DNA of 64,000 nucleotides from JAWQFO01 sp033436665 (GTDB lineage: Bacteria; Pseudomonadota; Alphaproteobacteria; Rhodobacterales; Rhodobacteraceae), in contig NZ_JAWQFO010000008.1 in assembly GCF_033436665.1 (NCBI RefSeq), positions 124,001 to 188,000 on the forward strand, given 5' to 3'. The notes beneath the pieces were generated by a model that saw only the letters and a program-made list of their open reading frames with translations, was not told the origin of the DNA and ran no database searches. Shown here piece by piece: positions 7,667-16,036 of the stretch. How positions within the stretch are numbered: position 1 is the first letter of the stretch; every line of letters starts with the position of its first letter. The position numbers and the translations under genes were made by a program.

Positions 7667-9127
7667 ATGAGTGAATTCGACTATGACCTGTTCGTGATCG
7701 GCGGCGGCTCGGGCGGGGTGCGCGCGGCACGTGTCGCGGCCGGCGAGTGCGGGGCATCGGTGGGCCTTGCCGAGATGGACCGCTACGGCGGGACCTGCGT
7801 GATCCGCGGGTGCGTGCCGAAGAAGCTGATGGTCTTCGCCTCGGAATACGGCGCCATGGCGGACGAGGCCCGCGCCTACGGATGGGACATGACATCCGGC
7901 AGCTTCGACTGGAGCGCATTCCACGGCCACCTGACGTCCGAGCTTGACCGGCTCGAAGCGGTCTATCGCAGCCTGCTGAAGAACAGCGGCGTCGAGACCT
8001 TCGACGCGCGGGCCGAGATCGTCGATCCGCATACCGTGAAACTGTCGACCGGCGAGACCCGGCGTGCCAAGCACATCCTGATCGCCACGGGCGGTCGCCC
8101 GGTCCGGCCGGAAATGTCCAACGCGCATCTAGGCATGGTGTCCGACGATATCTTCCATCTCGAGAAGCTGCCGAAATCGCTGCTGATCGTCGGCGGCGGC
8201 TACATCGCCTGCGAATTCGCCGGGATCATGAACGGGCTCGGCGTCGAAGTGACGCAGTTCTACCGCGGCGCGCAGATCCTGCGCGGTTTCGACGAGGAGG
8301 CGCGGGGGCTTGTCGCCGAATCCATGCGCGACCGCGGGATCGACCTGCATGTCGGGACCAACGTGCTCGAGATGGGCCGCAAGGGCGACGCATCCAGCGG
8401 CGACGGCGGGCCCGGCTCGGACGCGGCGATGGGCATGCCGGCGCAGGAAAGAGATCACGGCGCCGGCGTCGATGAGGCCGGGGACGGACCGATCCGCGTG
8501 AAATCGACTCACGGGCACGAGCGCGACTTCGATGCGGTGCTCTTCGCGACGGGTCGGGTGCCAAACACCGCCGACATGGGGCTCGCTGCGGTCGGTGTCG
8601 AGCTTGGGCGCAACGGACAGGTCGTGGTCAACGAGTACAGCCAGAGCTCGGTGCCCTCGATCTACGCCATCGGCGACGTGACCGACCGCGTCGCGCTGAC
8701 GCCGGTGGCGATCCGCGAAGGCATGGCCTTTGTCGAAACCGTGTTCAAGGGCAACCCGACACCGGTGGATCACGACCTGATCCCCTCGGCCATCTTCACC
8801 CAGCCCGAGTTCGGAACCGTGGGCCTGAGCGAGGAAGCCGCGCGCGACCAGGAGCCGGTCGAGATCTACTGCACGTCGTTCCGGCCCATGCAAAGCGCCT
8901 TTGCAGGCAGCGACGAGCGTGTGATGATGAAGCTGGTGGTGTCCAAGGAGAGCCGCAAGGTTCTGGGCTGTCACATCGTCGCACCCAACGCGGGCGAAAT
9001 GATCCAGCTGGCCGGGATCGCGGTCAAGATGGGTGCCACAAAAGAGGATTTCGACCGGACGGTCGCGGTCCATCCGACCATGTCGGAGGAGATCGTGACC
9101 ATGCGGAACCCCGTGCGAACAGCTTGA
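7667..9127 (+). CDS. gor: Glutathione-disulfide reductase
   Basis: A 486-residue NADPH- and FAD-dependent flavoenzyme that reduces oxidised glutathione. Visible are the FAD motif IGGGSGGVRAAR (11-22), the redox-active GGTCVIRGCVPKK with Cys44 and Cys49, the NADPH Rossmann motif GGGYIACEFAG, and the C-terminal catalytic HPTMSEE. Relatives are about 450 residues. The extra length is an insertion of about 35 residues (roughly 236-272), rich in Gly, Asp and Ala, in the NADPH domain just before the beta-strand leading to FATGRVPN. It keeps the frame, and all catalytic motifs are intact, so the enzyme should be functional. Confidence 0.93.
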   Translation: MSEFDYDLFVIGGGSGGVRAARVAAGECGASVGLAEMDRYGGTCVIRGCVPKKLMVFASEYGAMADEARAYGWDMTSGSFDWSAFHGHLTSELDRLEAVYRSLLKNSGVETFDARAEIVDPHTVKLSTGETRRAKHILIATGGRPVRPEMSNAHLGMVSDDIFHLEKLPKSLLIVGGGYIACEFAGIMNGLGVEVTQFYRGAQILRGFDEEARGLVAESMRDRGIDLHVGTNVLEMGRKGDASSGDGGPGSDAAMGMPAQERDHGAGVDEAGDGPIRVKSTHGHERDFDAVLFATGRVPNTADMGLAAVGVELGRNGQVVVNEYSQSSVPSIYAIGDVTDRVALTPVAIREGMAFVETVFKGNPTPVDHDLIPSAIFTQPEFGTVGLSEEAARDQEPVEIYCTSFRPMQSAFAGSDERVMMKLVVSKESRKVLGCHIVAPNAGEMIQLAGIAVKMGATKEDFDRTVAVHPTMSEEIVTMRNPVRTA

Positions 9128-9202
9128 TTTCGCGGGCTTCGATCACACCTAGGAACCAGGCGGCAGTGCAGGGACACGCTGCGCAGGAGGGAAAGTAGAT
9201 AG

Positions 9203-10429
9203 ATGGCAGGTAACTCAGGCGGCCCCTGGGGGGGCGGCGGAAACTCCGGCAACGACAAGCCCGGCGGGTCGGACCGCCCCGGCGGCAACGGCGGTGGACG
9301 CGGTGGCGGCGGGCGTGGCCCGCGCGGAGACGGACCGCAGATTCCCGAGATCGACGAACTGGTGAAGAAAGGCCAGGAACAGTTGCGCGTGCTCATGGGC
9401 GGGCGTGGCGGCGGCCCGCGCCAGCCCAACGGCGGTGACGGCGGCGGCAATGGCCCGCGCTTTACCCGTGGCACCATCGGGCTTGCCCTGCTGGGCGGGA
9501 TCGTGCTCTGGGGCATGGCGAGCCTTTACACCGTGCGGCCAGAACAGCAGTCGATCGAGCTGTTCCTGGGCGAATTTCACGACATCGGCACCGAGGGTCT
9601 GAACTTCGCACCCTGGCCTTTCGTGACGGCGGAAGTCTTCGACGTGACGACGAACCGCACCGAAGAGATCGGCGTGCGCCGCGCCGGTGGTGGCAACGAC
9701 GGGCTGATGCTGACCACAGACGAGAACATCGTCGACATCGATTTCCAGGTGGTCTGGAACATCAAGAACGCCCGCGACTTCAAGTTTTCGCTCCGCGAGC
9801 CCGACGAATCCGTGCGCGCCATTGCCGAGTCGGCGATGCGCGAGGTCATCGCGCAGTCCGAGCTGGCGCCGATCCTGAACCGCGACCGCGCCTCGGTCGA
9901 AGCGCGCGTGCGCGAGCTGATCCAGGGCTCGCTCGACGACAAGGAGACCGGGATCAACATCATCCGCGTCAACTTCAACAAGGTGGACCCGCCAAGCCAG
10001 ACGGTCACGGTCACGGATGCGCAGGGTCGCACCAGCACGGTCTCGGTCATCGACGCGTTCCGCGACGTGCAGGCCGCCGAGCAGGAGCGTGACCGGGTCG
10101 AGCGCCAGGCCGACGCCTACGCCAACCGGCGCACCGCCGAGGCGCGCGGTGAAAGCGCGCGGTTGCTGGAAGCCGCCGAAGGCTATCGAGCCCGCGTCGT
10201 CAACGACGCCGTCGGTGAGGCCAGCCGCTTCGAGGCGGTGCTTGCAGAGTACGAAGAGGCGCCGGAAGTGACCCGCAAACGCCTCTATCTCGAAACCATG
10301 GAAAAGGTACTGGGCGACGTGGACAAGGTGATCCTCGAGAGTGATGGAGGCGGCGGCGGCGGACAGGGTGTCGTGCCCTACCTGCCGCTCAACGAGTTGC
10401 GCCGCGGCGCGGCCGGAGGGTCGAACTGA
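9203..10429 (+). CDS. hflK: FtsH protease modulator HflK
   Basis: A 408-residue membrane-anchored SPFH protein that, with HflC, forms a periplasmic cage around the FtsH protease. The N-terminus (about 1-90) is cytoplasmic and extremely Gly/Arg/Pro-rich (repeated RGGG and GGNGGG). One membrane segment follows at about 93-113 (IGLALLGGIVLWGMASLYTV), then an SPFH domain and a long helical C-terminal region containing AEARGESARLLEAAEGYRA. The ATG at 9203 follows a purine-rich AGGAGGGAAAG. The stop overlaps the hflC start by one base (TGATG), so the pair is coupled. Confidence 0.95.
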   Translation: MAGNSGGPWGGGGNSGNDKPGGSDRPGGNGGGRGGGGRGPRGDGPQIPEIDELVKKGQEQLRVLMGGRGGGPRQPNGGDGGGNGPRFTRGTIGLALLGGIVLWGMASLYTVRPEQQSIELFLGEFHDIGTEGLNFAPWPFVTAEVFDVTTNRTEEIGVRRAGGGNDGLMLTTDENIVDIDFQVVWNIKNARDFKFSLREPDESVRAIAESAMREVIAQSELAPILNRDRASVEARVRELIQGSLDDKETGINIIRVNFNKVDPPSQTVTVTDAQGRTSTVSVIDAFRDVQAAEQERDRVERQADAYANRRTAEARGESARLLEAAEGYRARVVNDAVGEASRFEAVLAEYEEAPEVTRKRLYLETMEKVLGDVDKVILESDGGGGGGQGVVPYLPLNELRRGAAGGSN

Positions 10430-11553
10430 TGCGGCGTGGTGGATTTCTGATACCAGTCCTGATCGTCGCGCTGGTCGTGGTGCTGTCGTCGATCTTCATC
10501 GTCGACGAACGCGAGAAGGTCCTGGTTCTGCGCTTCGGCCAGATCAAGCAGGTTCGGACCGATGCCGGGCTCGGCTTCAAGCTGCCGCTGCTCGACGAGG
10601 TAGTGCGCTTCGATGACCGTATCCTCAGCCTCGAGACCGAGCTGATCGAGGTGACGCCGGCTGATGACCGGCGCCTCGAGGTGGACGCCTTCGTGCTCTA
10701 CCGCATCGGCGACATCGTGCAGTTCCGCCAGGCGCTCGGCGCCGACGGGGTGCGGCAGGCGCAGATCCAGCTTGCCGGCATTCTCGACGGTCAGATCCGG
10801 GCGGTGCTCGGTGCGCAGGGTGTCACGTCGAACACGATCCTGTCGCCGGAACGGGCGGCGCTGATGGAGCAAATCCGCGAACTTGCGGATTCGCGTGCCG
10901 AGGCACTTGGGCTCGATATCGTCGACGTGCGTCTGCGCCAGACCAACCTGCCCGAGCAGAACTTCGACGCGACTCTGCAGCGGATGATCGCGGAACGCGA
11001 ACGCGAGGCGACCGACGAACGCGCCCGCGGCCGCGAGGCGGCGCAGCGGGTGACGGCACTTGCCGACCGGACCTACGAGGAAATCCTCTCGGAAGCCCGC
11101 CGCGACGCGCGCATCATCGAGGGTGAGGCCGACGCCGAGCGCAACCGCATCTTCGCGGATGCCTACACCAAGAACTCGGAGTTCTTCGAATTCTACCGGT
11201 CGCTGACCGCCTACGAGCAGGCGCTCAAGGGCGAGAATTCGAGTATGGTGCTGTCGCCCGACAGCGAGTTCTTCAACTACCTGCGCAGCGATCAGGGTGC
11301 GCGGTCGGCAGAGGGCGAACTTGGCGCGCGGCGGGGCACCCAAGGTGGAAGCCGCGCCTCCGTCGAAGCGACCTCTGCGTCCTCGGAAAACACTGCCGAG
11401 GAGACAACGGCGGCGGACACGCCCGGCACCGACCCGGTCGGCAACACCGATGGCGCCGTCGACGGCGACGCTTCGGAAACGGGCAACGATGACACCGCGA
11501 CCGACACCTCGGAGGGGGACGCGGCGACGGATCCGGCGACCCAGAGCAACTGA
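10429..11553 (+). CDS. hflC: FtsH protease modulator HflC
   Basis: A 374-residue partner of HflK. A membrane anchor lies at residues 4-24, then VDEREKVLVLRFGQIKQV begins the SPFH domain. The helical region near 180-270 ends in KNSEFFEFYRSLTAYEQAL, a strong HflC signature, and SPDSEFFNYL. The C-terminal tail (about 300-374) is low-complexity, acidic and rich in Thr/Ala/Asp, longer than in E. coli HflC. Its stop overlaps the DUF2065 start by one base, so hflK, hflC and DUF2065 form one translation-coupled unit. Confidence 0.95.
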   Translation: MRRGGFLIPVLIVALVVVLSSIFIVDEREKVLVLRFGQIKQVRTDAGLGFKLPLLDEVVRFDDRILSLETELIEVTPADDRRLEVDAFVLYRIGDIVQFRQALGADGVRQAQIQLAGILDGQIRAVLGAQGVTSNTILSPERAALMEQIRELADSRAEALGLDIVDVRLRQTNLPEQNFDATLQRMIAEREREATDERARGREAAQRVTALADRTYEEILSEARRDARIIEGEADAERNRIFADAYTKNSEFFEFYRSLTAYEQALKGENSSMVLSPDSEFFNYLRSDQGARSAEGELGARRGTQGGSRASVEATSASSENTAEETTAADTPGTDPVGNTDGAVDGDASETGNDDTATDTSEGDAATDPATQSN

Positions 11554-11750
11554 TGTCGACCGTCCTGCTTGCCCTCGGGCTGGTGATGATCGTGGAGGGG
11601 CTGGCCTATGCGCTGGCCCCTTCGCTTGTCGAGCGCATGCTCGAGATGCTGCGCAGCCTGCCGGAGGCCGCGGTGCGGCAGGTCGGGATGCTCTGCGTGG
11701 TCGGCGGGCTGATCTTCGTCTGGTTCGCCTCGCGGCTCGGCGCGTTCTGA
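11553..11750 (+). CDS. DUF2065 small inner-membrane protein
   Basis: A 65-residue protein with two hydrophobic segments (about 3-22 and 44-62) joined by a short polar loop (VERMLEMLRSLPEA). It matches DUF2065, the YjeT-like family that sits beside hflKC in many proteobacteria. It starts on the hflC stop (TGATG). Its function is unknown; location suggests an accessory to the HflKC-FtsH complex. Confidence 0.88.
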   Translation: MSTVLLALGLVMIVEGLAYALAPSLVERMLEMLRSLPEAAVRQVGMLCVVGGLIFVWFASRLGAF

Positions 11751-11929
11751 GCGGTGCGCGCGCCCTGTGCGACGCGTTCACGCTTTGGTAAACTCGTGTT
11801 GAAACTGTCCCGGGCGACCGCATCTTTGCTGTTGCATGCGCAAATGGCCGGAGTCAGGCTGTTGCCATGCTTGAATTAGAAGTGCGGGCCCGTCCGGCCC
11901 ATGACCCCGCGACGTTCAGGAGAATACCC

Positions 11930-13411
11930 ATGCAGCCACAGGCGCTTTCCACCAGCTTACCGGCCCGCGGGCCTCGGACGGGGGCGCCGGTGCTGGCATT
12001 CCTGTCGATGGTGTTACTGCTGGTCTGGTCGCTGGCGGCGTCCGCCCAGCAAACCAGTCTCGCGCCGCTGGCAGAGCAGATCAGCCCTTCGGTGGTGAAC
12101 ATCACGACCTCGACGACGGTCGCCGGGCGTACCGGGCCGCAGGGGATCGTGCCCGAAGGCTCGCCGTTCGAGGATTTCTTCCGCGAATTCCAGGACCGCA
12201 ACAACGACGGCAACCGCGCGCCGCGCCGGTCCTCGGCGCTGGGATCGGGTTTCGTGATCTCCGAAGACGGCTTCGTGGTCACCAACAATCACGTCATCGA
12301 CGGCGCCGACGAAATCACCATCGAGTTCTTCTCGGGCGAGGAACTTCCGGCCGAGGTGGTGGGCACCGATCCCAACACCGACATCGCGCTTCTGAAGGTG
12401 GAAACCGACGAGCCGCTGCCGTTCGTGAGCTTCGGCGACAGCGACGTCGCGCGGGTCGGCGACTGGGTGATCGCGATGGGCAACCCGCTGGGGCAGGGCT
12501 TCTCGGTCTCCGCCGGGATCGTCTCGGCCCGCAACCGGGCGCTCAGCGGCACCTATGACGACTACATCCAGACCGATGCCGCGATCAACCGCGGCAACTC
12601 GGGCGGGCCGCTCTTCAACATGAACGGCGAAGTGATCGGCGTGAACACCGCGATCTTGTCGCCCAACGGCGGCTCGATCGGCATCGGCTTCTCGATGGCC
12701 TCGAACGTGGTCACGCGCGTCGTCGACCAGCTGCGCGAGTTCGGGGAAACCCGGCGCGGCTGGCTGGGCGTGCGCATCCAGGACGTGACCGAGGACGTGG
12801 CCGAGGCGATGGGCCTCGAGAAAGCCGCCGGTGCGTTGGTAACGGACGTGCCCGACGGGCCGTCGAAGGACGCCGGGATCGAGGCCGGGGACGTGATCGT
12901 GAGCTTTGCGGGGACCGAGGTCGAGGACACGCGCTCGCTTGTGCGCCAGGTTGGCAACAGCCCCGTGGGCGAGTCCGTGCGCGTCGTTGTCATGCGTGAC
13001 GGTCAGACCCAGACGCTGAAGGTCGTGCTTGGGCGTCGCGAGGACGCTGAATCCGACGATCCGGAGGTGTCGGAGGAAGAGCTTGAGGACAGTGCCGCGC
13101 AAAGCAAGGACATGCTCGGCCTGACGATCTCTCCGCTCAACAGCGACCTGCGCGAGGAACTCGAGCTCGACTCCTCGGTTCAGGGGCTTGCAGTGACGGC
13201 GGTCGACGAGGTCTCGGAGGCCTTCGAGAAGGGGCTGCGCATCGGCGACGTGATCACCGAGGCCGGCCAGCAGAAGGTCACCACCATCGCGCAGCTTGAA
13301 GAGCGTGTACAGGCGGCGCGGGACGCGGGGCGCAAGTCGATCCTGCTGCTGGTGCGCCGCGCCGGCGATCCGCGCTTCGTGGCATTGTCGCTGGAGGAGG
13401 CGGAGGAGTAA
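11930..13411 (+). CDS. degP: Do/DegP-family periplasmic serine endoprotease
   Basis: A 493-residue HtrA protease/chaperone for misfolded envelope proteins. A signal peptide ends near residue 40 (LVWSLAASAQQ). The trypsin-like domain carries the complete triad: His121 in TNNHVID, Asp151 in NTDIALLK and Ser224 in GNSGGP. Two PDZ domains follow, about 270-365 (GWLGVRIQDV) and 395-490. The start at 11930 is preferred because AGGAG lies just before it and it gives a normal signal peptide; the upstream extension from 11867 does not. It follows the hflKC operon and ends in a strong intrinsic terminator. It may equally be called MucD/DegQ. Confidence 0.93.
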   Translation: MQPQALSTSLPARGPRTGAPVLAFLSMVLLLVWSLAASAQQTSLAPLAEQISPSVVNITTSTTVAGRTGPQGIVPEGSPFEDFFREFQDRNNDGNRAPRRSSALGSGFVISEDGFVVTNNHVIDGADEITIEFFSGEELPAEVVGTDPNTDIALLKVETDEPLPFVSFGDSDVARVGDWVIAMGNPLGQGFSVSAGIVSARNRALSGTYDDYIQTDAAINRGNSGGPLFNMNGEVIGVNTAILSPNGGSIGIGFSMASNVVTRVVDQLREFGETRRGWLGVRIQDVTEDVAEAMGLEKAAGALVTDVPDGPSKDAGIEAGDVIVSFAGTEVEDTRSLVRQVGNSPVGESVRVVVMRDGQTQTLKVVLGRREDAESDDPEVSEEELEDSAAQSKDMLGLTISPLNSDLREELELDSSVQGLAVTAVDEVSEAFEKGLRIGDVITEAGQQKVTTIAQLEERVQAARDAGRKSILLLVRRAGDPRFVALSLEEAEE

Positions 13412-13436
13412 TCCTCACGTCTTTCGGCGAAACGGT

Positions 13437-13883
13437 TCAGGGCGTCCCGTCGGGGCGCCCTTTTTCATGCCGCGCGACCGGGGCCGCGCCGGCGTGCGGG
13501 CGGAAGTCGGGGTCGGCCAGCAGGTCGAGCATCGGCGAGATGTCCTCGATCGTCTCGGCCAGCACGTGGGTCACGCCGTGATCGCGCTGCAGCCGACCGG
13601 TCACGCGCAGCATCCGCCCCGCGATCACCGCGCGGCGGAAGCGTTCGTAGACATGGCGCCAGACGATGACGTTCACGACGCCGGTCTCGTCCTCGAGGGT
13701 GACGAAGATCACCCCCTTGGCCGTGCCCGGGCGCTGGCGCAGGATCACCAGCCCCGCCACCGCGATGCGGGCGCCCTGCGGCGGCTCGTCGAGCCGGCCT
13801 GCGACCAGGCAATGCGGCGGACGCGGCCAGTCGGGCCGGGGAAAGGCTTGCGACAGGGGCGGGGCGGTGGCGCGATCGAGCAT
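13437..13883 (-). CDS. Standalone OB-fold protein matching the C-terminus of error-prone polymerase DnaE2 (probable remnant)
   Basis: A 148-residue frame. Residues about 30-130 (GARIAVAGLVILRQRPGTAK, VIFVTLEDETGVVNVIVW, LRVTGRLQRD, ETIED) match the OB-fold near the C-terminus of DnaE2/ImuC. The polymerase PHP, palm, fingers and helix-hairpin-helix domains (about 900 residues) are absent, and the upstream neighbour is ferredoxin. The start (MLDRATAPP) sits two bases from a perfect SOS box, and the frame ends inside the degP terminator. The simplest reading is a deletion remnant of an SOS-regulated dnaE2 or imuA-imuB-dnaE2 locus. A functional single-domain nucleic-acid-binding protein cannot be excluded, since the frame is intact. 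Confidence 0.6.
   Translation of the reverse strand: MLDRATAPPLSQAFPRPDWPRPPHCLVAGRLDEPPQGARIAVAGLVILRQRPGTAKGVIFVTLEDETGVVNVIVWRHVYERFRRAVIAGRMLRVTGRLQRDHGVTHVLAETIEDISPMLDLLADPDFRPHAGAAPVARHEKGRPDGTP
13440..13465 (+). terminator. Rho-independent terminator of degP
   Basis: GGGCGTCCC (13440-13448) pairs with GGGGCGCCC (13452-13460) over nine base pairs, one of them G-T, with a GTC loop. Five T residues follow. It lies 29 nt after the degP stop. The same DNA encodes the C-terminal residues of the opposite-strand OB-fold gene, whose stop is at 13437-13439. Confidence 0.88.
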
Positions 13884-13885
13884 GA

Positions 13886-13900
13886 GAACAAATATAGAAC
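13886..13900 (-). promoter_or_regulatory. LexA (SOS) box, GTTC-N7-GTTC
   Basis: The minus strand reads GTTC TATATTT GTTC, an exact match to the direct-repeat LexA operator known from alphaproteobacteria. It ends two bases before the ATG of the DnaE2-type OB-fold gene, so LexA bound here would block initiation or cover the start codon. The opposite neighbour, ferredoxin, starts about 130 nt away and could also be affected, but orientation and proximity favour the OB-fold gene. Confidence 0.75.
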
Positions 13901-14026
13901 ATATGGACGAGCGCGCAAGTCTCGCAGCCCTCGCCTCAAAATCCCCGACCTCTCGCAAAAGGGGCTGGAATCCCCTATATGCGCCCGGTAGACAGGTACG
14001 GATCGACCGAAAGGGCAGGAAGATAC

Positions 14027-14350
14027 ATGGCGAAGATCACCTATATCGAGCATGGCGGCACCGAGCATGTCGTCGAGGTCGCGAACGGTCTGACCGTGAT
14101 GGAAGGCGCGCGCGACAACAACATCCCCGGCATCGAGGCCGATTGCGGCGGTGCCTGTGCCTGCTCGACCTGTCATGTCTATGTCGATCCGGCCTGGGTC
14201 GAGAAGCTTCCCGCCAAGGAAGACATGGAAGAGGACATGCTCGATTTCGCCTACGAGCCCGACCCGGCCCGTTCGCGCCTGACCTGCCAACTCAAGGTCA
14301 CCGACGCGCTCGACGGTCTGGTCGTGCAGATGCCCGAAAAGCAGATCTGA
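14027..14350 (+). CDS. fdx: ISC-type [2Fe-2S] ferredoxin
   Basis: A 107-residue adrenodoxin-like ferredoxin, an electron carrier in iron-sulfur cluster assembly and related reactions. The cluster ligands are the cysteines in DCGGACACSTCHVYV (C-x5-C-x2-C) and the distant Cys in SRLTCQL. The start MAKITYIEHGG is preferred because AGGAAG precedes it by a normal distance and the upstream extension is not family-like. The stop overlaps the next gene's start by one base. Confidence 0.93.
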   Translation: MAKITYIEHGGTEHVVEVANGLTVMEGARDNNIPGIEADCGGACACSTCHVYVDPAWVEKLPAKEDMEEDMLDFAYEPDPARSRLTCQLKVTDALDGLVVQMPEKQI

Positions 14351-15066
14351 TGCGCCGCGGCCCCGAGCGCATCGCCCGGGCCGCCCTTGTCATTTCCGTC
14401 CTCGCGCATGCTGCGGCGGCGCAGGAGATTTCTGCCGCCGAATACATCGAGCCGACGACGCGCTATGCCCATGGCGTGCTCGGCGACGCCATCGAGCATG
14501 GTGCCTTGCGCCTGACGTTATCGAACGGCGCACAGCGCACCCTGCGTCTGCCCGAAACCTCGGTCTTCGAGGACACCGCCCCGCGTCTGGCTGACCTCGA
14601 TGGCGACGGCGCGCCCGAGGTCATCACGGTCGAAAGCAGCCTGACCCTTGGCGCGCGGCTTGCGATCTTCGATGCCACCGGCCGGGTGGCGGCGACCCCT
14701 TGGATCGGCCAGCGCAACCGCTGGCTGGCCCCGGTCGGTGCCGCGGACCTCGATGGCGACGGCCATGTCGAGATCGCCTATGTCGACCGGCCGCACCTTG
14801 CCCGGATCCTGCGGGTCTGGCGATTCCGCGCCGGCGCGCTGGAGCATCTCGCCGATTACCCGGGTGTCACAAACCACCGCATCGGCGAACGCGATATCTC
14901 GGGCGGGATCCGTACATGCGACGGAGCGCCTGAAGTGGTGCTGACCGATGCCGGCTGGTCCCGGCTGCTGGCACTCCGCTTCGACGGCGGATCGTTTGCC
15001 GCGCGGGAGATCGCATCGCGCACGACGCCTGATGATTTCGAGGCCGCGCTGACCTGTGGCGGCTGA
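14350..15066 (+). CDS. Secreted FG-GAP/VCBS-repeat protein
   Basis: A 238-residue protein with a signal peptide (about 1-24, cleaved near AAAAQE). Two calcium-binding-like repeats, LADLDGDGAPEV and AADLDGDGHVEI, lie near 79-90 and 137-148; a third, degenerate copy around CDGAPEVVLTD follows near 197. It resembles the VCBS/FG-GAP beta-propeller proteins found in Rhodobacterales. It starts on the ferredoxin stop (TGATG), so they are co-translated despite acting in different compartments. Its function is unknown. Confidence 0.75.
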   Translation: MRRGPERIARAALVISVLAHAAAAQEISAAEYIEPTTRYAHGVLGDAIEHGALRLTLSNGAQRTLRLPETSVFEDTAPRLADLDGDGAPEVITVESSLTLGARLAIFDATGRVAATPWIGQRNRWLAPVGAADLDGDGHVEIAYVDRPHLARILRVWRFRAGALEHLADYPGVTNHRIGERDISGGIRTCDGAPEVVLTDAGWSRLLALRFDGGSFAAREIASRTTPDDFEAALTCGG

Positions 15067-15070
15067 CGCG

Positions 15071-15943
15071 TTACGCGCTCAAGGACCGGACCCAAAGCGG
15101 GCGGCGGGTCATGTCGACAAGGCTGACCGTGGGCGCATGCCGCCCACCCAGCGCCAGTGTCGCGCGGTGCAGCAGCGCGATCCCGTCCTCCGAACTCGCC
15201 GGGAGCGCCCTGGCCGAGACCGGCTCTCCGATCGTGAGTCGGAAAGGCTGGTGGCTCTTGTTTAGTGTCTCGTGGAACAGCGCGATGTCCCGCAGGCTCG
15301 GGTGCAGCCTGTCGAAGAGGTAGAACAGCACCGAGTTGCGCGCGCGGATGTTGATGGGAATGACCGGCAGGTCGAACTTGCGTGCGATCATCGCCGCCGA
15401 GGCCATCCAGGGCCGTTCATGAAGCCGCAGTCCGCGGCGCTTCGCCAGGCGTCCGGAGGGGAAGATGACACCGATCCGACCGTCCGCGATCGCCCGTCGT
15501 GTCTGCTCCATCGTTTCGCGGGTCTTGCCGCGCGTGCGCTTTTCGTGCCGCCATTCGACGGGCACGATCATGTCGGCCATCTGCGGCAGCACGCGAAGGA
15601 TATCGGAGTTCGCATAGAAGAACGCGTCGCTGCGCAAGCTGCCGAGCGCATGGTGCAGGATGATCCCGTCCGCGATCCCGGTGGGATGATTGGCAACGAT
15701 CAGGGCCGGCCCGTGGCGCGGGATATGGTCCAGTCCCTCGACGATCACGTCACGGGCGAGCAAGCGGCCCATCGTCGCCATGATATCGGCTGTGTCCCGG
15801 TCGCGGAAATGCTCGGCCAGAGCCAGCGTCCGATCGTAGCCCAGCAACCGCATCAGCGCGGCGCGCGCCGGTGCGGCCCAGAGGGTATCGCCGAACAGCC
15901 ACGCAGCCCGTTCGGCGATCAGCGGATCGAGGCGGTCTCGCAT
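15071..15943 (-). CDS. Lysophospholipid acyltransferase-family protein
   Basis: A 290-residue PlsC-superfamily acyltransferase. Block I is NHPTGIADG near 85-93, in the H-x5-D form typical of OlsB/hemolysin-type acyltransferases. A later block with FPSGRLAKRR (about 165) corresponds to the acceptor-phosphate region, and VIPINIRARNSV to the final block. It probably transfers acyl chains in membrane lipid synthesis; the substrate is not clear. It converges on the VCBS gene with 4 nt between stops. purD lies upstream, about 90 nt away on the same strand. Confidence 0.75.
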   Translation of the reverse strand: MRDRLDPLIAERAAWLFGDTLWAAPARAALMRLLGYDRTLALAEHFRDRDTADIMATMGRLLARDVIVEGLDHIPRHGPALIVANHPTGIADGIILHHALGSLRSDAFFYANSDILRVLPQMADMIVPVEWRHEKRTRGKTRETMEQTRRAIADGRIGVIFPSGRLAKRRGLRLHERPWMASAAMIARKFDLPVIPINIRARNSVLFYLFDRLHPSLRDIALFHETLNKSHQPFRLTIGEPVSARALPASSEDGIALLHRATLALGGRHAPTVSLVDMTRRPLWVRSLSA

Positions 15944-16036
15944 GCCGGCGGCATAGACCAGCCCGGCGAACCTTTTGTGACGTCTGGCAGAGTGGGACCG
16001 TGACCTCCGGGACGCTCTCCGTCAGTCCTTGGTGGT

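Noticed and set aside
9203..9480. Apparent tandem GGC/CGG-type DNA repeats in hflK
   Set aside because: They encode the normal Gly-rich HflK N-terminus; no regular repeat unit, so not a separate element.
11799..11822. TTGAAA and ATCTTT as a possible stress-type promoter of degP
   Set aside because: The match to RpoH or RpoE consensus is too weak to assign.
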